From assembly GCA_963971305.1 (NCBI GenBank), contig OZ020303.1, positions 57,226,867 to 57,290,866 on the forward strand: a DNA stretch of 64,000 bases, written 5' to 3'. This stretch comes from Arcuatula senhousia (taxonomy: Eukaryota; Mollusca; Bivalvia; Mytilida; Mytilidae). The notes below the pieces were generated by a model. It was not told the origin of the DNA, did no database searches, and saw only the letters and a program-made list of their open reading frames with translations. Shown in pieces: positions 10,540 to 20,251 of the stretch; the stretch's first letter is position 1; every line of letters begins with the position of its first letter. The position numbers and the translations under genes are program-made.

Positions 10540-11690
10540 TCAACGTTCAACATTCAACATTCAATTTTGTTTGTTAGTTCAACATTCAAAATTTTTTAAA
10601 TTCAATATTGAAACAGATTTTGGTTCAACATTTTAATTTAATATTGAAACAGATTTTGGTTCAACATTCAAAATTCAAATTTTTTTGTTAGTTCAACATT
10701 CAAAATTTTTCTTAGTTCAATATTGAAACAGATTTCAGTTCGACGCTCAACATTTAATTTTTTTCTTAATTTAATATGGAAGCAGATTTTGGTTCAACGT
10801 TCAACATTCAAATTTTTCTTAGTTCAATATTGAAACAGATATTGGTTCAACGTTCAACATTCGAAATTTTTCTTAGTTCAATATTGAAACAGATTTTAGT
10901 TCAACGTTCAACATTCAAAATTGTTCTTAGTTCAATATTGAAGCAGATTTTGTTTCAACGTTCAACATTAATTTTTTTTTCTTTGTTCAATATTGAAGCA
11001 GATTTTGGTTCACTTTTCAACATTCAAAATTTTTCTTAGTTCAATATTGAACCAGATTTTGGTTCAACGTTCAAAATTTGAAATTTTTCTTAGTTCAATA
11101 TTGAACCAGATTTCAGTTCAACGTTCAACATTCAAAATTTTTCTTGGTTCAATATTGAAACAGATTTCAGTTCAACGTTCAACATTCAAAATTTTTCTTA
11201 GTTCAATATTGAAACAGATTTCAGTTCAACGTTCAACATTCAATTTTTTTCTGAGGTCAATATTGAACCAGATTTCGGTTCAACGTTCAACATTTAAATT
11301 TTCTTAGTTCAATATTGAAACAGATTTCAGTTCAACGTTCATTATTCAAATTGTTTTCTTAGTTCAATATTGAACCAGATTTTGGTTCAACGTTCAACAT
11401 TCAAAATTTTTCTTAGTTTAATATAGAAACAGATTTTGGTTCAACGTTCAACATTTGAAATTTTTCTTAGTTCAATATTGAAACAGATTTTGGTTCAACG
11501 TTCAACATTTGAAATTTTTCTTAGTTCAATATTGAAACAGAATTCAGTTTAACGTTCAAAATTCAAAATTTTTCTTTGTTCAATATTGAAACAGATTTTA
11601 TTTCAACGTTCAACATTCAAAATTTTTCTTAGTTCAATATTGAACCAGATTTCAGTTCAGCGTTCAACATTCGAAATTTTTCTTATTAGA
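10540..11690 (+). repeat. 54-bp tandem array, left arm
   Basis: About 20 copies of a unit reading ttcaacgttcaacattcaaa, then atttttcttag, then the palindrome TTCAATATTGAA and (a/c)cagattt(c/t)(a/g)g. Exact spacing is visible where starts fall at 11117, 11171 and 11225. Because 54 is 18 codons, a pseudo-coding frame with an 18-residue period (STFKIFLSSILKQISVQR) stays open; it is not a gene. Confidence 0.85.
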
Positions 11691-13067
11691 AACACAAAAT
11701 AACTGAATATTAATCAACAACGCGAACTCCAGTCAAACAAGAGTGAACTCAGGTGCTCCGAGAATAGCTCGATATCTCCTCTATCGATTACACTTAGTCA
11801 CACATCGATTGAATTTGCCAAATTGAGTCTAAATCGAGGTTGAAAGGACCCATCCATGGACATTTCTATAGAAAACCGCGAAAAATGTGAGAAAGGCTGG
11901 AAAATGTCCTTTTCCAAACCGAAACTGATTAATACTAAGTTGGAAAATTGTTTTGAATATCAAAATTGAATTTGTTTTAGTATTTGTTTTATCTTTTTAC
12001 TCTCGAATTTTATTAGGCTTGGGTGTCAGAATTATACAGCTTACGCCTGTTATTTTTTTCTTTTATTTCTTATGCATAAAGCTAAGGGTTTATTTTTCGT
12101 TCAACATTCGAAATTTTTTCTTAGTTCAATTTCACACGGCAGAACCACTAAGACGAGAAATAATGTTGACGGACGGGACATAGATGTAAAATCCTTGAAA
12201 CGGATTAAAACACAGGTAAAACACACAATTTGGGATGGATATAGTCAGAAAATGTTAGACATTTTATTTGTTTCGAAATGAAAATAGAAAAACTGAAGCA
12301 TACAGTATAAAGAAAAAAAAACTAGCTAAATATCTATGTTTGAAACATTGAAAATCGGCCATGTAGTTTTCGAGAACATTATCAAACCAATAGCCTACCC
12401 TCGTACTATAGCACACTTTCAATACGAGCAACGTGTAGCAAAAACCACTTTTTTGTGTTTTTTAAAAGTTTTGTGCTCTTTTAATGATTTTTGAAATTGT
12501 ATAGGCTGTTCATTCACGAAGCCATGGACTGCACAGCATGTTGGTGTCCAAGAGAGGGGAACATGCAAATAATCTACGTTACGGACGAATACATGCATGA
12601 TTTATGATGTATCAGACAAATGCTGCGTGTATATACTTTGTCAGCGACTGTCGTATGAACGTCGTGTCTTAACTGCAAACGACATTCTGAGTTAGATTTA
12701 TAAATATTAAATAAAAAATGTATCAGTATCAGTTCTGGTGTCGCCAGGTGGATGCAACAACCTTCTCCTTTTAGTAATTTTAAGATGGCTATTGGACCAG
12801 GTGTGTTGGTTCGTATGAAGCTTCATGTACGTAATGGTTTTAGTTATGTCAAAAGCTGCAGAACCATATACAGTACATGTATCTTAAAGGTCAGGGGTAT
12901 GTACATCTGTAATGGTTGTCAGCATGACTTAATACATTGCCACATAAATACCTCAAGTTAAAGTTTTTTAGATGGTTCAAATGTCTTCATCTGCACGTGA
13001 ATTGGCTAATCATGATTTAAGATTGGATAGAAAATAAATAATTTTGTGTTTTCTGGTTATTTAGATA

Positions 13068-13320
13068 AGTCGTCAATCGTACATGTATCAAAAGTGTTAG
13101 ACTTAATGGTACACCAAATGCCTTTCCACAGTGAGCACAGATGTTTGAAGATTCATTTGTATGGTCAACATATGCCTTCTTGTGTCCGATTTAAAGTGAA
13201 ACATTTTTGGACAAGCAGTGCATTTTATCGATGGTGGTTGGTGTCAATATTGTGTTTTTTCAATGCGCTACTAATCCCCAATGATTTGTTGCACTGCTCA
13301 CAACGGAACGTTGACATTTT
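13068..13320 (-). pseudogene. C2H2 zinc-finger protein remnant
   Basis: Three successive C2H2 fingers are readable on the minus strand. The first (from the ATG at 13317) reads FRCEQCNKSLGISSALKKHN and fits C-X2-C-X12-H-X5-H exactly, then hits TAA at 13225-13227. The second, in a shifted frame starting KCTACPKMFHF, keeps C-X2-C-X12-H but its last ligand is Gln. The third reads ICAHCGKAFG with a two-residue longer spacing to LIHVR. Frameshifts between fingers and the stop make it a pseudogene. Fragments 5' and 3' of it (HTGRKKHKSF near 13840; YRCTYP near 12900) suggest a longer poly-zinc-finger ancestor, normally a nuclear DNA-binding protein. It sits wholly within the loop of the foldback element. 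Confidence 0.75.
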
Positions 13321-13466
13321 CCTACAACATTCAAAGAATGTTGAATAAGTACTGTACGAAAAAGTACGCTGTACAAGTTATACTATATAAATGTACATTT
13401 TGCACCACGAACTGAGATTATTTGCATTACAACCTTTTGCTAAAGATTTTTTTAACTGTCATGTGT

Positions 13467-13934
13467 TTATACACAATGACCCATAATATTCATTTGTAAT
13501 TTAAGATAAAAGCCAAAAGGTAAAATAATTTTCAAACATTTAAGTTCGGTAGTTTTGTTTTTAGGCCAAAGTTGAGTTTTTCTTTGTTTTGCGTTCACGT
13601 GCTGGTAGGTTTGTGTCCATATTAAGACAAAAACAAACACAAATATTTTTGTAGTGGTGAAAAATCGGACAATTTGATTACATTTTTTTAAAAATTTGTA
13701 TATTTTATGGAATGATTGTTGACTGCATTTTGTGTCTCTGCAATGTGAAAATAAACAAGTTACATAATGAATGATATCAGCCTGTTGTGCAGGACTATGG
13801 TGCCTAAATAACATAAGAATATGTACAAATGATTTGTGTTTTTTTCTCCCTGTGTGTTTCTTTGTCTTGCTGGCTGGTAAGTTTTCACAAAAAGAGTTGA
13901 CGCAAAACAAAGGAAAAACATATATATTTTGCAA
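13467..13934 (-). pseudogene. Possible upstream part of the zinc-finger remnant
   Basis: A 155-codon frame on the minus strand contains KTKKHTGRKKHKSF, which resembles the H-T-G-E-K-P linker between C2H2 fingers, and further on CSQQSFHKIYKFLKK, which resembles the C..F.......L half of a finger. The finger spacing is not preserved, so this is only a weak match. It lies directly upstream of the clearer remnant at 13068-13320, consistent with one decayed gene. Confidence 0.35.
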
Positions 13935-13949
13935 ATTGTACCGTTAATA

Positions 13950-14150
13950 ATATGAATGAGGGAGGTTTCGGTGCATTAAAACCAAATTCAACCATATTTT
14001 TAAAGGCCTATTCTAAATCAACACCATTGCGATCTCTTATTTCTCCAGTGTGTCTGCGTTGTTTTGTTTTTTCAGTTCCATGTTTCAGATTGATTCTTCA
14101 ATTTCGGTCGTTTTGTTATTACCTTTTATTATATTTGAATTATTGGTTGG
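13950..14150 (+). repeat. Degenerate copy of the 2960-type repeat
   Basis: Shares 'gagggaggttt(c)ggtgc', 'aaaacc', 'accattgcgatc', 'tctccag' and 'ggtcgttttgttattacctt' with the repeats at 2960 and 40612, but with many substitutions and indels. It is an old copy inside the loop of the foldback element. Confidence 0.6.
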
Positions 14151-15284
14151 GATTAAGTTGTTCTTTTAATCTTTGTAATATGCATTACAAAATTTATTCC
14201 CCGTCTGAACGCTGACATTTTGATGTTGTGGTAAATAAAGCATTAGGTAAAATAGTTTTTTTTCTAATGATTTTTGATGTTTTGTGTTTACTATGAATTT
14301 TTAATATTAACGATGACATTATGCATCAATTTCTGCAGTCAACATAACAAGAGTGACCTGTGTTGTATTTGTATCATCAGAACACTGTCAAATTATGTAC
14401 CTCTTAATTGTATTTCAGTTACACCTGTTGACTGCAACGCAATTATTTTGCATCTTTCGGTCCGTTACCAAGTTTAATTGCATGTATTTAGAGTCATTTT
14501 GTTATGCTTGAAATATATAAAAAAATATTGAACGTTATTATTGGATATTAATATTTTCATTAAAACAAAACTTTATTAGCTTCTTTTACTTATATAGAAG
14601 CATAACTTACCAGATTATTACTCTATAAAGGCCTGTTTATATTAACCAGTTTGAATTGTTCGTGTCAAAGTAATCAAATAGAGCACACCGTTCGTGAATG
14701 ATTTAAAAATATACCATTGTGTTCGACAAAAAGAAATTAAATCCTTATACAATATGTTCTTCTTTATATACTTTATATACTTAAGTTTATTACATTCATA
14801 TTTTTGATATTTTCGAGATTAAAAGTTGAAAATTGACATAAACCGTGAAAAAAATGCATGTATCGTCCGTTAACAATGTTTTCTCCGTAATGGTTCTGCC
14901 GTGTGAATATTGAATATTTATGATTTATATTTATATATATTTCAAAGAATTTAAAATCCAAGGTAAATAACCAATAACCTAATTGAGTCATTTTTGAATT
15001 ATATAAACAAATATTTTTTTCATAACGGCCTTTGGCATCCTCAAAAATAGAGCGAAAAATAAACCCTTACTTTTTTGGCATTTTTTAAAGAAATTAAAGA
15101 AAAAAAATAACAGGCGTAAGCTATATAATTCTGACACCCAAGCCTAATCAAATTCGAGAGTAAAAAGATAAAAAAAAATACTAAAACAAATTCAATTTTG
15201 ATATGCAAAACAATTTTCCCACTTTGTATTAATCAGTTTCGGTTTGGAAGAGGACATTATCCAGCCTTTCTCACATCTTTCGCG

Positions 15285-15660
15285 GTTTTGTATAGAAATG
15301 TCCATGTGTTGGTCTTTTCAACCTCAATTAAGACTCGACTAGGCAAATTCAATCGATGTGGGACTAAGTGTAATCGATAGAGGAGATATCGAGCTATTCA
15401 ACCTATATCGCCGAAAGTGCCCGTTTTCGACGCTTCCGGTGCGGGGTAGGTCGCTGTTTTGTATTGAAAGTCCATGGGTGGGTCCTTTCAACCTCGATTT
15501 AGACTCGATTAGGCAAATGCAATCGATGTGGGACTAAGTGTAATCGATAGAGGATATATCGAGCAATTCAACCTTAATCGCCGAACGTGCCCGTTTTCGA
15601 CGCTTCCGGTGCGGGGTAGGTCGCTGTTTTGTATAGAAATAACCATTTGTAGGTCATTTC
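15285..15660. repeat. Two ~177-bp tandem units in the right arm
   Basis: Two copies start at 'cggttttgtatag' (~15281) and 'ctgttttgtattg' (~15453), each running through cctcaa/gattaagactcga, 'caatcgatgtgggactaagt', 'aatcgatagagga' and 'cgacgcttccggtgcggggt'. A third copy begins near 15632 and passes into the 54-bp array. The left arm holds only one shortened copy (11750-11875), so this expanded after the inverted arrangement arose. Confidence 0.7.
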
Positions 15661-15667
15661 AACATCG

Positions 15668-17756
15668 ATTGAATGTTGAACGTTGAACCAAAATCTAGTT
15701 CAATATTAAACTAAGAAAAATTTTGAATGTTGAACGTTGAACTGAAATCTGTTTCAATATTGAAATAGGGTAATTTTGAATGTTGAACGTTGAACTGAAA
15801 TCTGGCTCAATATTGAACTAAGAAAAATTTTGAATGATGAACGTTGGACTGAAATCTGCTTCAATATTGAACTAAGAAAAATTTTAAACGTTGAACGTTG
15901 AACAAAAATCTGGCTCAATATTGAACTAAGAAAAATTTTGAATGTTGAACGTTGAACTGAAATCTGTTTCAATACTGAACTAAGAAAAATTTCGGATGTT
16001 GTACGTTGAACCAAAATCTGTTTCAATATTGAACTAAGAAAATTTCGAATGTTGAACGTTGAACCAAAATCTGTTTCAATATTGAACTAAAAATAAATTT
16101 GAATGTTGAACGTTAAACCGAAATCTGTTTCAATATTGAACTAAGAAAAATTTTGAATGTTGAACGTTGAACCAAAATTTGCTTCAATATTAAACTAAAA
16201 AAAAATGAATGTTGAACGTTGAACTGAAATCTGTTTCAATATTGAACTAAGAAAAATTTTAAATGTTGAACGTTGATCTGAAATCTGTTTCAATATTGAA
16301 CTAAAAAAATTCGAATGTTGAACGTTGAATCAAAATATGTTTCAATATTGAATTAAGAAAAAGTTTGAATGTTAAACGTTGAATTGAAATCTGCTTCAAT
16401 ATTGAACTAAGAAAAATTTTGAATGCTGAACGTTGATCTGAAATCTGTTTCAATATTGAACTAAGAAAAATTTCGGATGTTGAACGTTGAATCAAAATCT
16501 GTTTCAATATTGAACTAAGAAAAATTTTGAATGTTGAACGTTGAACCAAAATCTGCTTCAATATTGAACTAAGAAAAATTTTGAATGCTGAACGTTGAAC
16601 CAAAATCTGCTTCAATATTGAACTAAGAAAACTTTTGGATGTTGAACGTTGAACTGAAATCTGTTTGAATACAAATGACAACAAAGTTGCAGACAATAAA
16701 TTTTGCTACGCCTGATGCGCGTTTCGTCTTTTCAAGACTCATCAGAGGCGCTCTACCAAAGTTATTGAAAATCCCAAACACTTTATGATTATGAAGAGCA
16801 TAGAACAGATAAACCAAAAAATACCAAACTGGGGAACCAAATATTGAAAGAAGAAAAATTTCGAATGTTGAACGTTGAACCAAAATCTGGTTCAATATTA
16901 AACTAAGAGAAATTTTGAATGTTGAACGTTGAACCAAAATCACTAAGAAAATTTTGAATGTTGAACGTTGAACTGAAATCTGTTTCAATATTGAACTTAG
17001 AAAAATTTCGAATGTTGAACGTTGAACAAAAATCTGTTTCAATATTGAACTAAGAAAAATTTCGAATGTTGCACGTTGAACCAAAATCTGTTTCAATATT
17101 GAATAAAGAAAAATTTGGAATGTTGAACGTTGAATCAAAATCTTTAAGAAAAAAAATTGAATGTTGAACGTTGAACTGAAATCTGTTTCAATATTGAACT
17201 AAGAAAAATTTCGAATGTTGAATGTTGAACCAAAATCTGTTTCAATATTGAACTAAGAAAAATTTTGAAAGTTGAACGTTGAACTGAAATTTGTTTCAAT
17301 GTTGAACTACGAAAAATGTTGAATGTTGAACGTTGAACCGAAATCTGCTTCAATATTGAACTAAGAAAACTTTTGAATGTTGAACGTTGAACTGAAATCT
17401 GTTTCAATATTGAAGTAACAAAAACTTCGAATTTTGAACGTTGAACCAAAATATGTTTCAATATTGAACTAAGAAAAAGTTTTAATGTTGAACGTTGAAC
17501 TGAAATCTGTTTCAATATTGAACTAAGAAAAATTCCGAATGTTGAACGTTGAACCAAAATCTGTTTCAATATTGAACTAAGAAAAAATTTGAATGTTGAA
17601 CGTTGAGCCAAAATCTGCTTCAATATTGAACTAAGAAAAAAATTGAATGTTGAACCAAAATCTTTTTCAATATTGAACTAAGAAAAAATTTGAATGTTGA
17701 ACGTTGAACCAAAATCACTAAGAAAAATTTTGAATGTTGAACGTTGAATGAAATCT
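15668..17756 (-). repeat. 54-bp tandem array, right arm (inverted)
   Basis: Roughly 35 copies of the complement of the left-arm unit: tgaatgttgaacgttgaac(c/t), (c/g)aaatctg(t/c)ttcaatattgaa, ctaagaaaaatt. It is interrupted by a solo dispersed repeat (16669-16843) and by the LINE fragment from 17757; the last units resume at 18688-18780. Long minus-strand frames with an 18-residue repeat are a consequence of the 54-bp period. Confidence 0.85.
16669..16843 (-). repeat. Solo R repeat inserted in the array
   Basis: A single R unit (caaatgacaacaaagttgca ... ggggaaccaaat, minus orientation) breaks a 54-bp unit between 'ctgttt' and 'attgaa'. It shows that R moves or is retained on its own, without M. 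No clear target duplication is seen. Confidence 0.7.
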
Positions 17757-18687
17757 AGTGTAAACAATATTTTATTAGTAAACAAGTATGACATTAATAC
17801 AAACAGATGATATTGATTGGGATTGGAAAAAAAGTGACACGCATTTTTATAAGTTCCCCTCCCAAAGAAACATGAACAGAGATGGTTCAAAATATTGAAT
17901 AATATTATAAAAAGTGATGACCATACATTGATCAATCCAAATGACACAAATAAATGTAGTTAATATGATTTGAAGCCAAAGTTTCGAGAGCACTTATAAG
18001 ATAATAATAGCGAAAATTGAAAAGGGTACTAATATTACATCAGTTGAATCTTTTAGTTTGCAATATAAATTATTGAATTACAATGAGGTACACTATCAGA
18101 AAGAGTACTGTCACCATATAAAAGCTTATCTACAGTAATGGGATCATACGACAGGCGGTCTATCATATGGCGCCTCTGAATATCATAGTGGACACAATTG
18201 AAAAAAAAATGTTCAGGACTTTCAACTTGACCACAGATACAAAGCGGATTTTCAACTATGTTTTTGGAAAATAGGTGGGCATTTAGGCCACTACTCTGGG
18301 TTCTTATTCTAGTATGAAAAATCTGACCAATCCTCTTACCAACGTAAAAATATTTGGGAACAGGATGAGTTTTTCGAATATGGGTCTTAAAACAAGATAA
18401 AGATAAATTTCTAGTATCTACCGGAAGCTGATTCCACAATCTAACAGATGATGGTAGAAAACTGTTGTGATAATAGCTAGTTCTAGTATGTATGTTGATC
18501 AGATTGGCAGCATTACGAGTACGATAATTATGCAAATCACCGAAAGATGGTGGTACTAAATTTGATAAATACATAGGAGCGTTGTTGTTTACCATCTGAT
18601 GAAATAAAATAAGCTTATGATTTTAGCGTCTGTCTCTCAAAGTCTCCCACCCCGTCACTAGTATAAGAGTATTCAAACTAGTATGAA
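17757..18687 (-). mobile_element. 5'-truncated LINE fragment with 12-bp target duplication
   Basis: The insertion is bracketed by TGAATGAAATCT at 17745-17756 and 18688-18699, a perfect 12-bp duplication of array sequence. In minus orientation it ends aataaaatattgtttacact, without a poly(A) tail, closely resembling the 3' end of the complete LINE at 54312-58227 (aataaaatatgtttaaact). Only the C-terminal part of ORF2 is present, as expected for 5' truncation during target-primed reverse transcription. Confidence 0.85.
18053..18595 (-). CDS. LINE ORF2 C-terminal fragment
   Basis: A 180-codon open frame with the layout of the C-terminus of CR1/L2-like ORF2 proteins: APMYLSNLVPP, then YRTRNAANL, FLPSSVRLWNQLP, and a cysteine/histidine motif CICGQVESPEHFFFNC near residues 120-135. 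The complete LINE at 54312 has the equivalent series (TPTYLQDLVP, SFIPSTIKEWNKL, CRCGCGIEDANHFFLIC). Endonuclease and polymerase parts are absent because the insertion is truncated; the frame is a relic of the mobile element, not a host gene. Its uninterrupted state suggests a fairly recent insertion. Confidence 0.8.
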   Translation of the reverse strand: MVNNNAPMYLSNLVPPSFGDLHNYRTRNAANLINIHTRTSYYHNSFLPSSVRLWNQLPVDTRNLSLSCFKTHIRKTHPVPKYFYVGKRIGQIFHTRIRTQSSGLNAHLFSKNIVENPLCICGQVESPEHFFFNCVHYDIQRRHMIDRLSYDPITVDKLLYGDSTLSDSVPHCNSIIYIAN

Positions 18688-18811
18688 TGAATGAAATCTG
18701 TTTCAATATTGAACTAAGACAAATGTCGAAAGTTGAAATAACAAAAAAAAATTAATGTTGAATGTTGAACGTTGAATATTGAACCAACTTGACGCTGGTG
18801 TTTTACAAAAC

Positions 18812-20250
18812 TAATCTGTGAAAGCAGATATAATTATCATTTAAATGAATAAAATTGATGCAAAATTAGAACCTTCAGTTCCGAAAAATGCTTTCTATAC
18901 GGTAAATTTTATTAATCCTAATATTAAATAAACAAGAGAGATTGTTTGAACATATCTCAAGAAGCTTCTTTTATCATTAAATGTAAAAACACTATTATAG
19001 GCTTAAATTGTTGGTGTGCTTGCTCTCTTCCGCTATGCTTTTATTGTAAAGTTCAATTAAATCTGAAGGTTCTTTTTGAAAACAATATTTACAGAACTTT
19101 TTGTTCATAAAAAACAAAAGATAAAATTAGCATTAAAAAAATCTTCCAAATCTAAAAAAAACTGTATTAAGTTGAACAGGAAGTGCATGAGCGACAGACT
19201 TGAAATCAAATTCCATTTTATATGGCTGTATACCAAATATCAAATGGCTGTTATTTATTGGTAGCTGCTGAAAAACTGTTATGAATTTTCATCACCTGTC
19301 CGTCGCTCTCCTGACATTCATTATTTTATAACCGGGATTTTTCACTACCATAAATTGGACAAAAATTGTACATCTCATTATATCAAATATTCAAAAAAAA
19401 TCCTGTGTGCAAGACCAAAATTGAAACAAAGTTGAAAAGTTCCCTGTAGATATACCTCATTTCTTTTAGAATAATGTTACATTACTAATGCTAGAATTTT
19501 TGTACACTCTTTTACGTTCGCGTAAAGGAAAATTGTATTAGTATATGAACTTTATTTTAAAATCATTTCAATGTCATTTACGGAAGATAATTTTGTGGTA
19601 ATTGTTTTTAACTCAACAAGAACAAGAAAGCGTGTAGATAATATTTTTTATTGCATTTTTTAGTCCCTTTTATGTAACTTTTTTAAAATGATAAGCAAAT
19701 TTAACGGATTAAATGTATTTCCAAATACTAGTAACTTTTTATGATAAACAAATTTAACAGATTTAATGTATTTCCAAATACTAGTAGACCATGGCATTTC
19801 ATACACAAGTAACAATAACGTCAGAATAATTACGCCAAGACAGATAACTCCTGACGTAATGTCATTTGGTATCCTGTAACCTTAATTGGCTTTTCAAAAA
19901 AAAGACGGTGAGTAAACAATAATCTTGGCCCGTAACTTTTAAGATGAAATATAAGTCTTTTTTAAAACATCTTTTATTAATTATAACATTATGATAAAAT
20001 GACAAGTACTAGTATGTTATATTCATATAGAATATATTAGAACATAATTTCATTGTTCCAATTTCAACTTACGTTTTAGAAAATCTTATGCAAGAAAATT
20101 GTTACCAGCCATGTAATGCTTGTACTTGCGCTATAAATCATCACATACTAGAAGATATTCATTACATCACATACAAAAAATACACAATGCAAAGTCAAAG
20201 CCAAAATATAAAGAAATTATTTTAAATAGATCACAATCTGCATCGTGTTT
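18812..20250. other. Spacer with one small tandem duplication
   Basis: No gene is recognised. At 19686-19790 a ~55-bp unit (gata-a-caaatttaac-gatt-aatgtatttccaaatactagta) occurs twice. The remainder is AT-rich and likely contains the 3' UTR of the GPCR on the minus strand. Confidence 0.4.
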
Positions 20251-20251
20251 G

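Larger units (their letters stand above)
12190..14855. other. Loop of the foldback element
   Basis: This unpaired central region separates the two inverted arms. It contains minus-strand C2H2 zinc-finger remnants (13068-13320 and possibly 12895-13000 and 13467-13934) and a degenerate copy of the dispersed repeat at 2960 (13950-14150). No transposase-like frame is recognisable. The rest (12190-12700, 14220-14855) is AT-rich and featureless to me. Confidence 0.5.
10507..18811. mobile_element. Foldback-type element with giant tandem-repeat inverted arms
   Basis: The outer ends are inverted copies: 'aaaccagcgtcaagttggtt' near 10515 and its complement 'aaccaacttgacgctggt' near 18783. Inward, both arms continue as inverted arrays of the same 54-bp unit. 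They then share non-repetitive sequence (tctcgatatctcc/tatcgattacacttag, 'aggcttgggtgtcagaatta', 'cacacggcagaacc'), meeting a ~2.7 kb loop at about 12190-14855. The left arm is ~1.7 kb and the right ~3.9 kb because of more repeat copies, a ~177-bp tandem duplication and two insertions (16669-16843, 17757-18687). This is the architecture of Drosophila FB/foldback-type elements (family knowledge). No clear target duplication and no transposase were found, so it is either non-autonomous or an inverted duplication of a satellite. Confidence 0.7.

Noticed and set aside
10776..11307. Long open frames with an 18-residue repeat (also 15754-17623, minus)
   Set aside because: They are the 54-bp tandem array read in its stop-free frame; no start context, domain or splice signal supports a protein.
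10540..11690. CRISPR-like regularly repeated DNA
   Set aside because: The units are contiguous with no unique spacers, and the genome is clearly eukaryotic.
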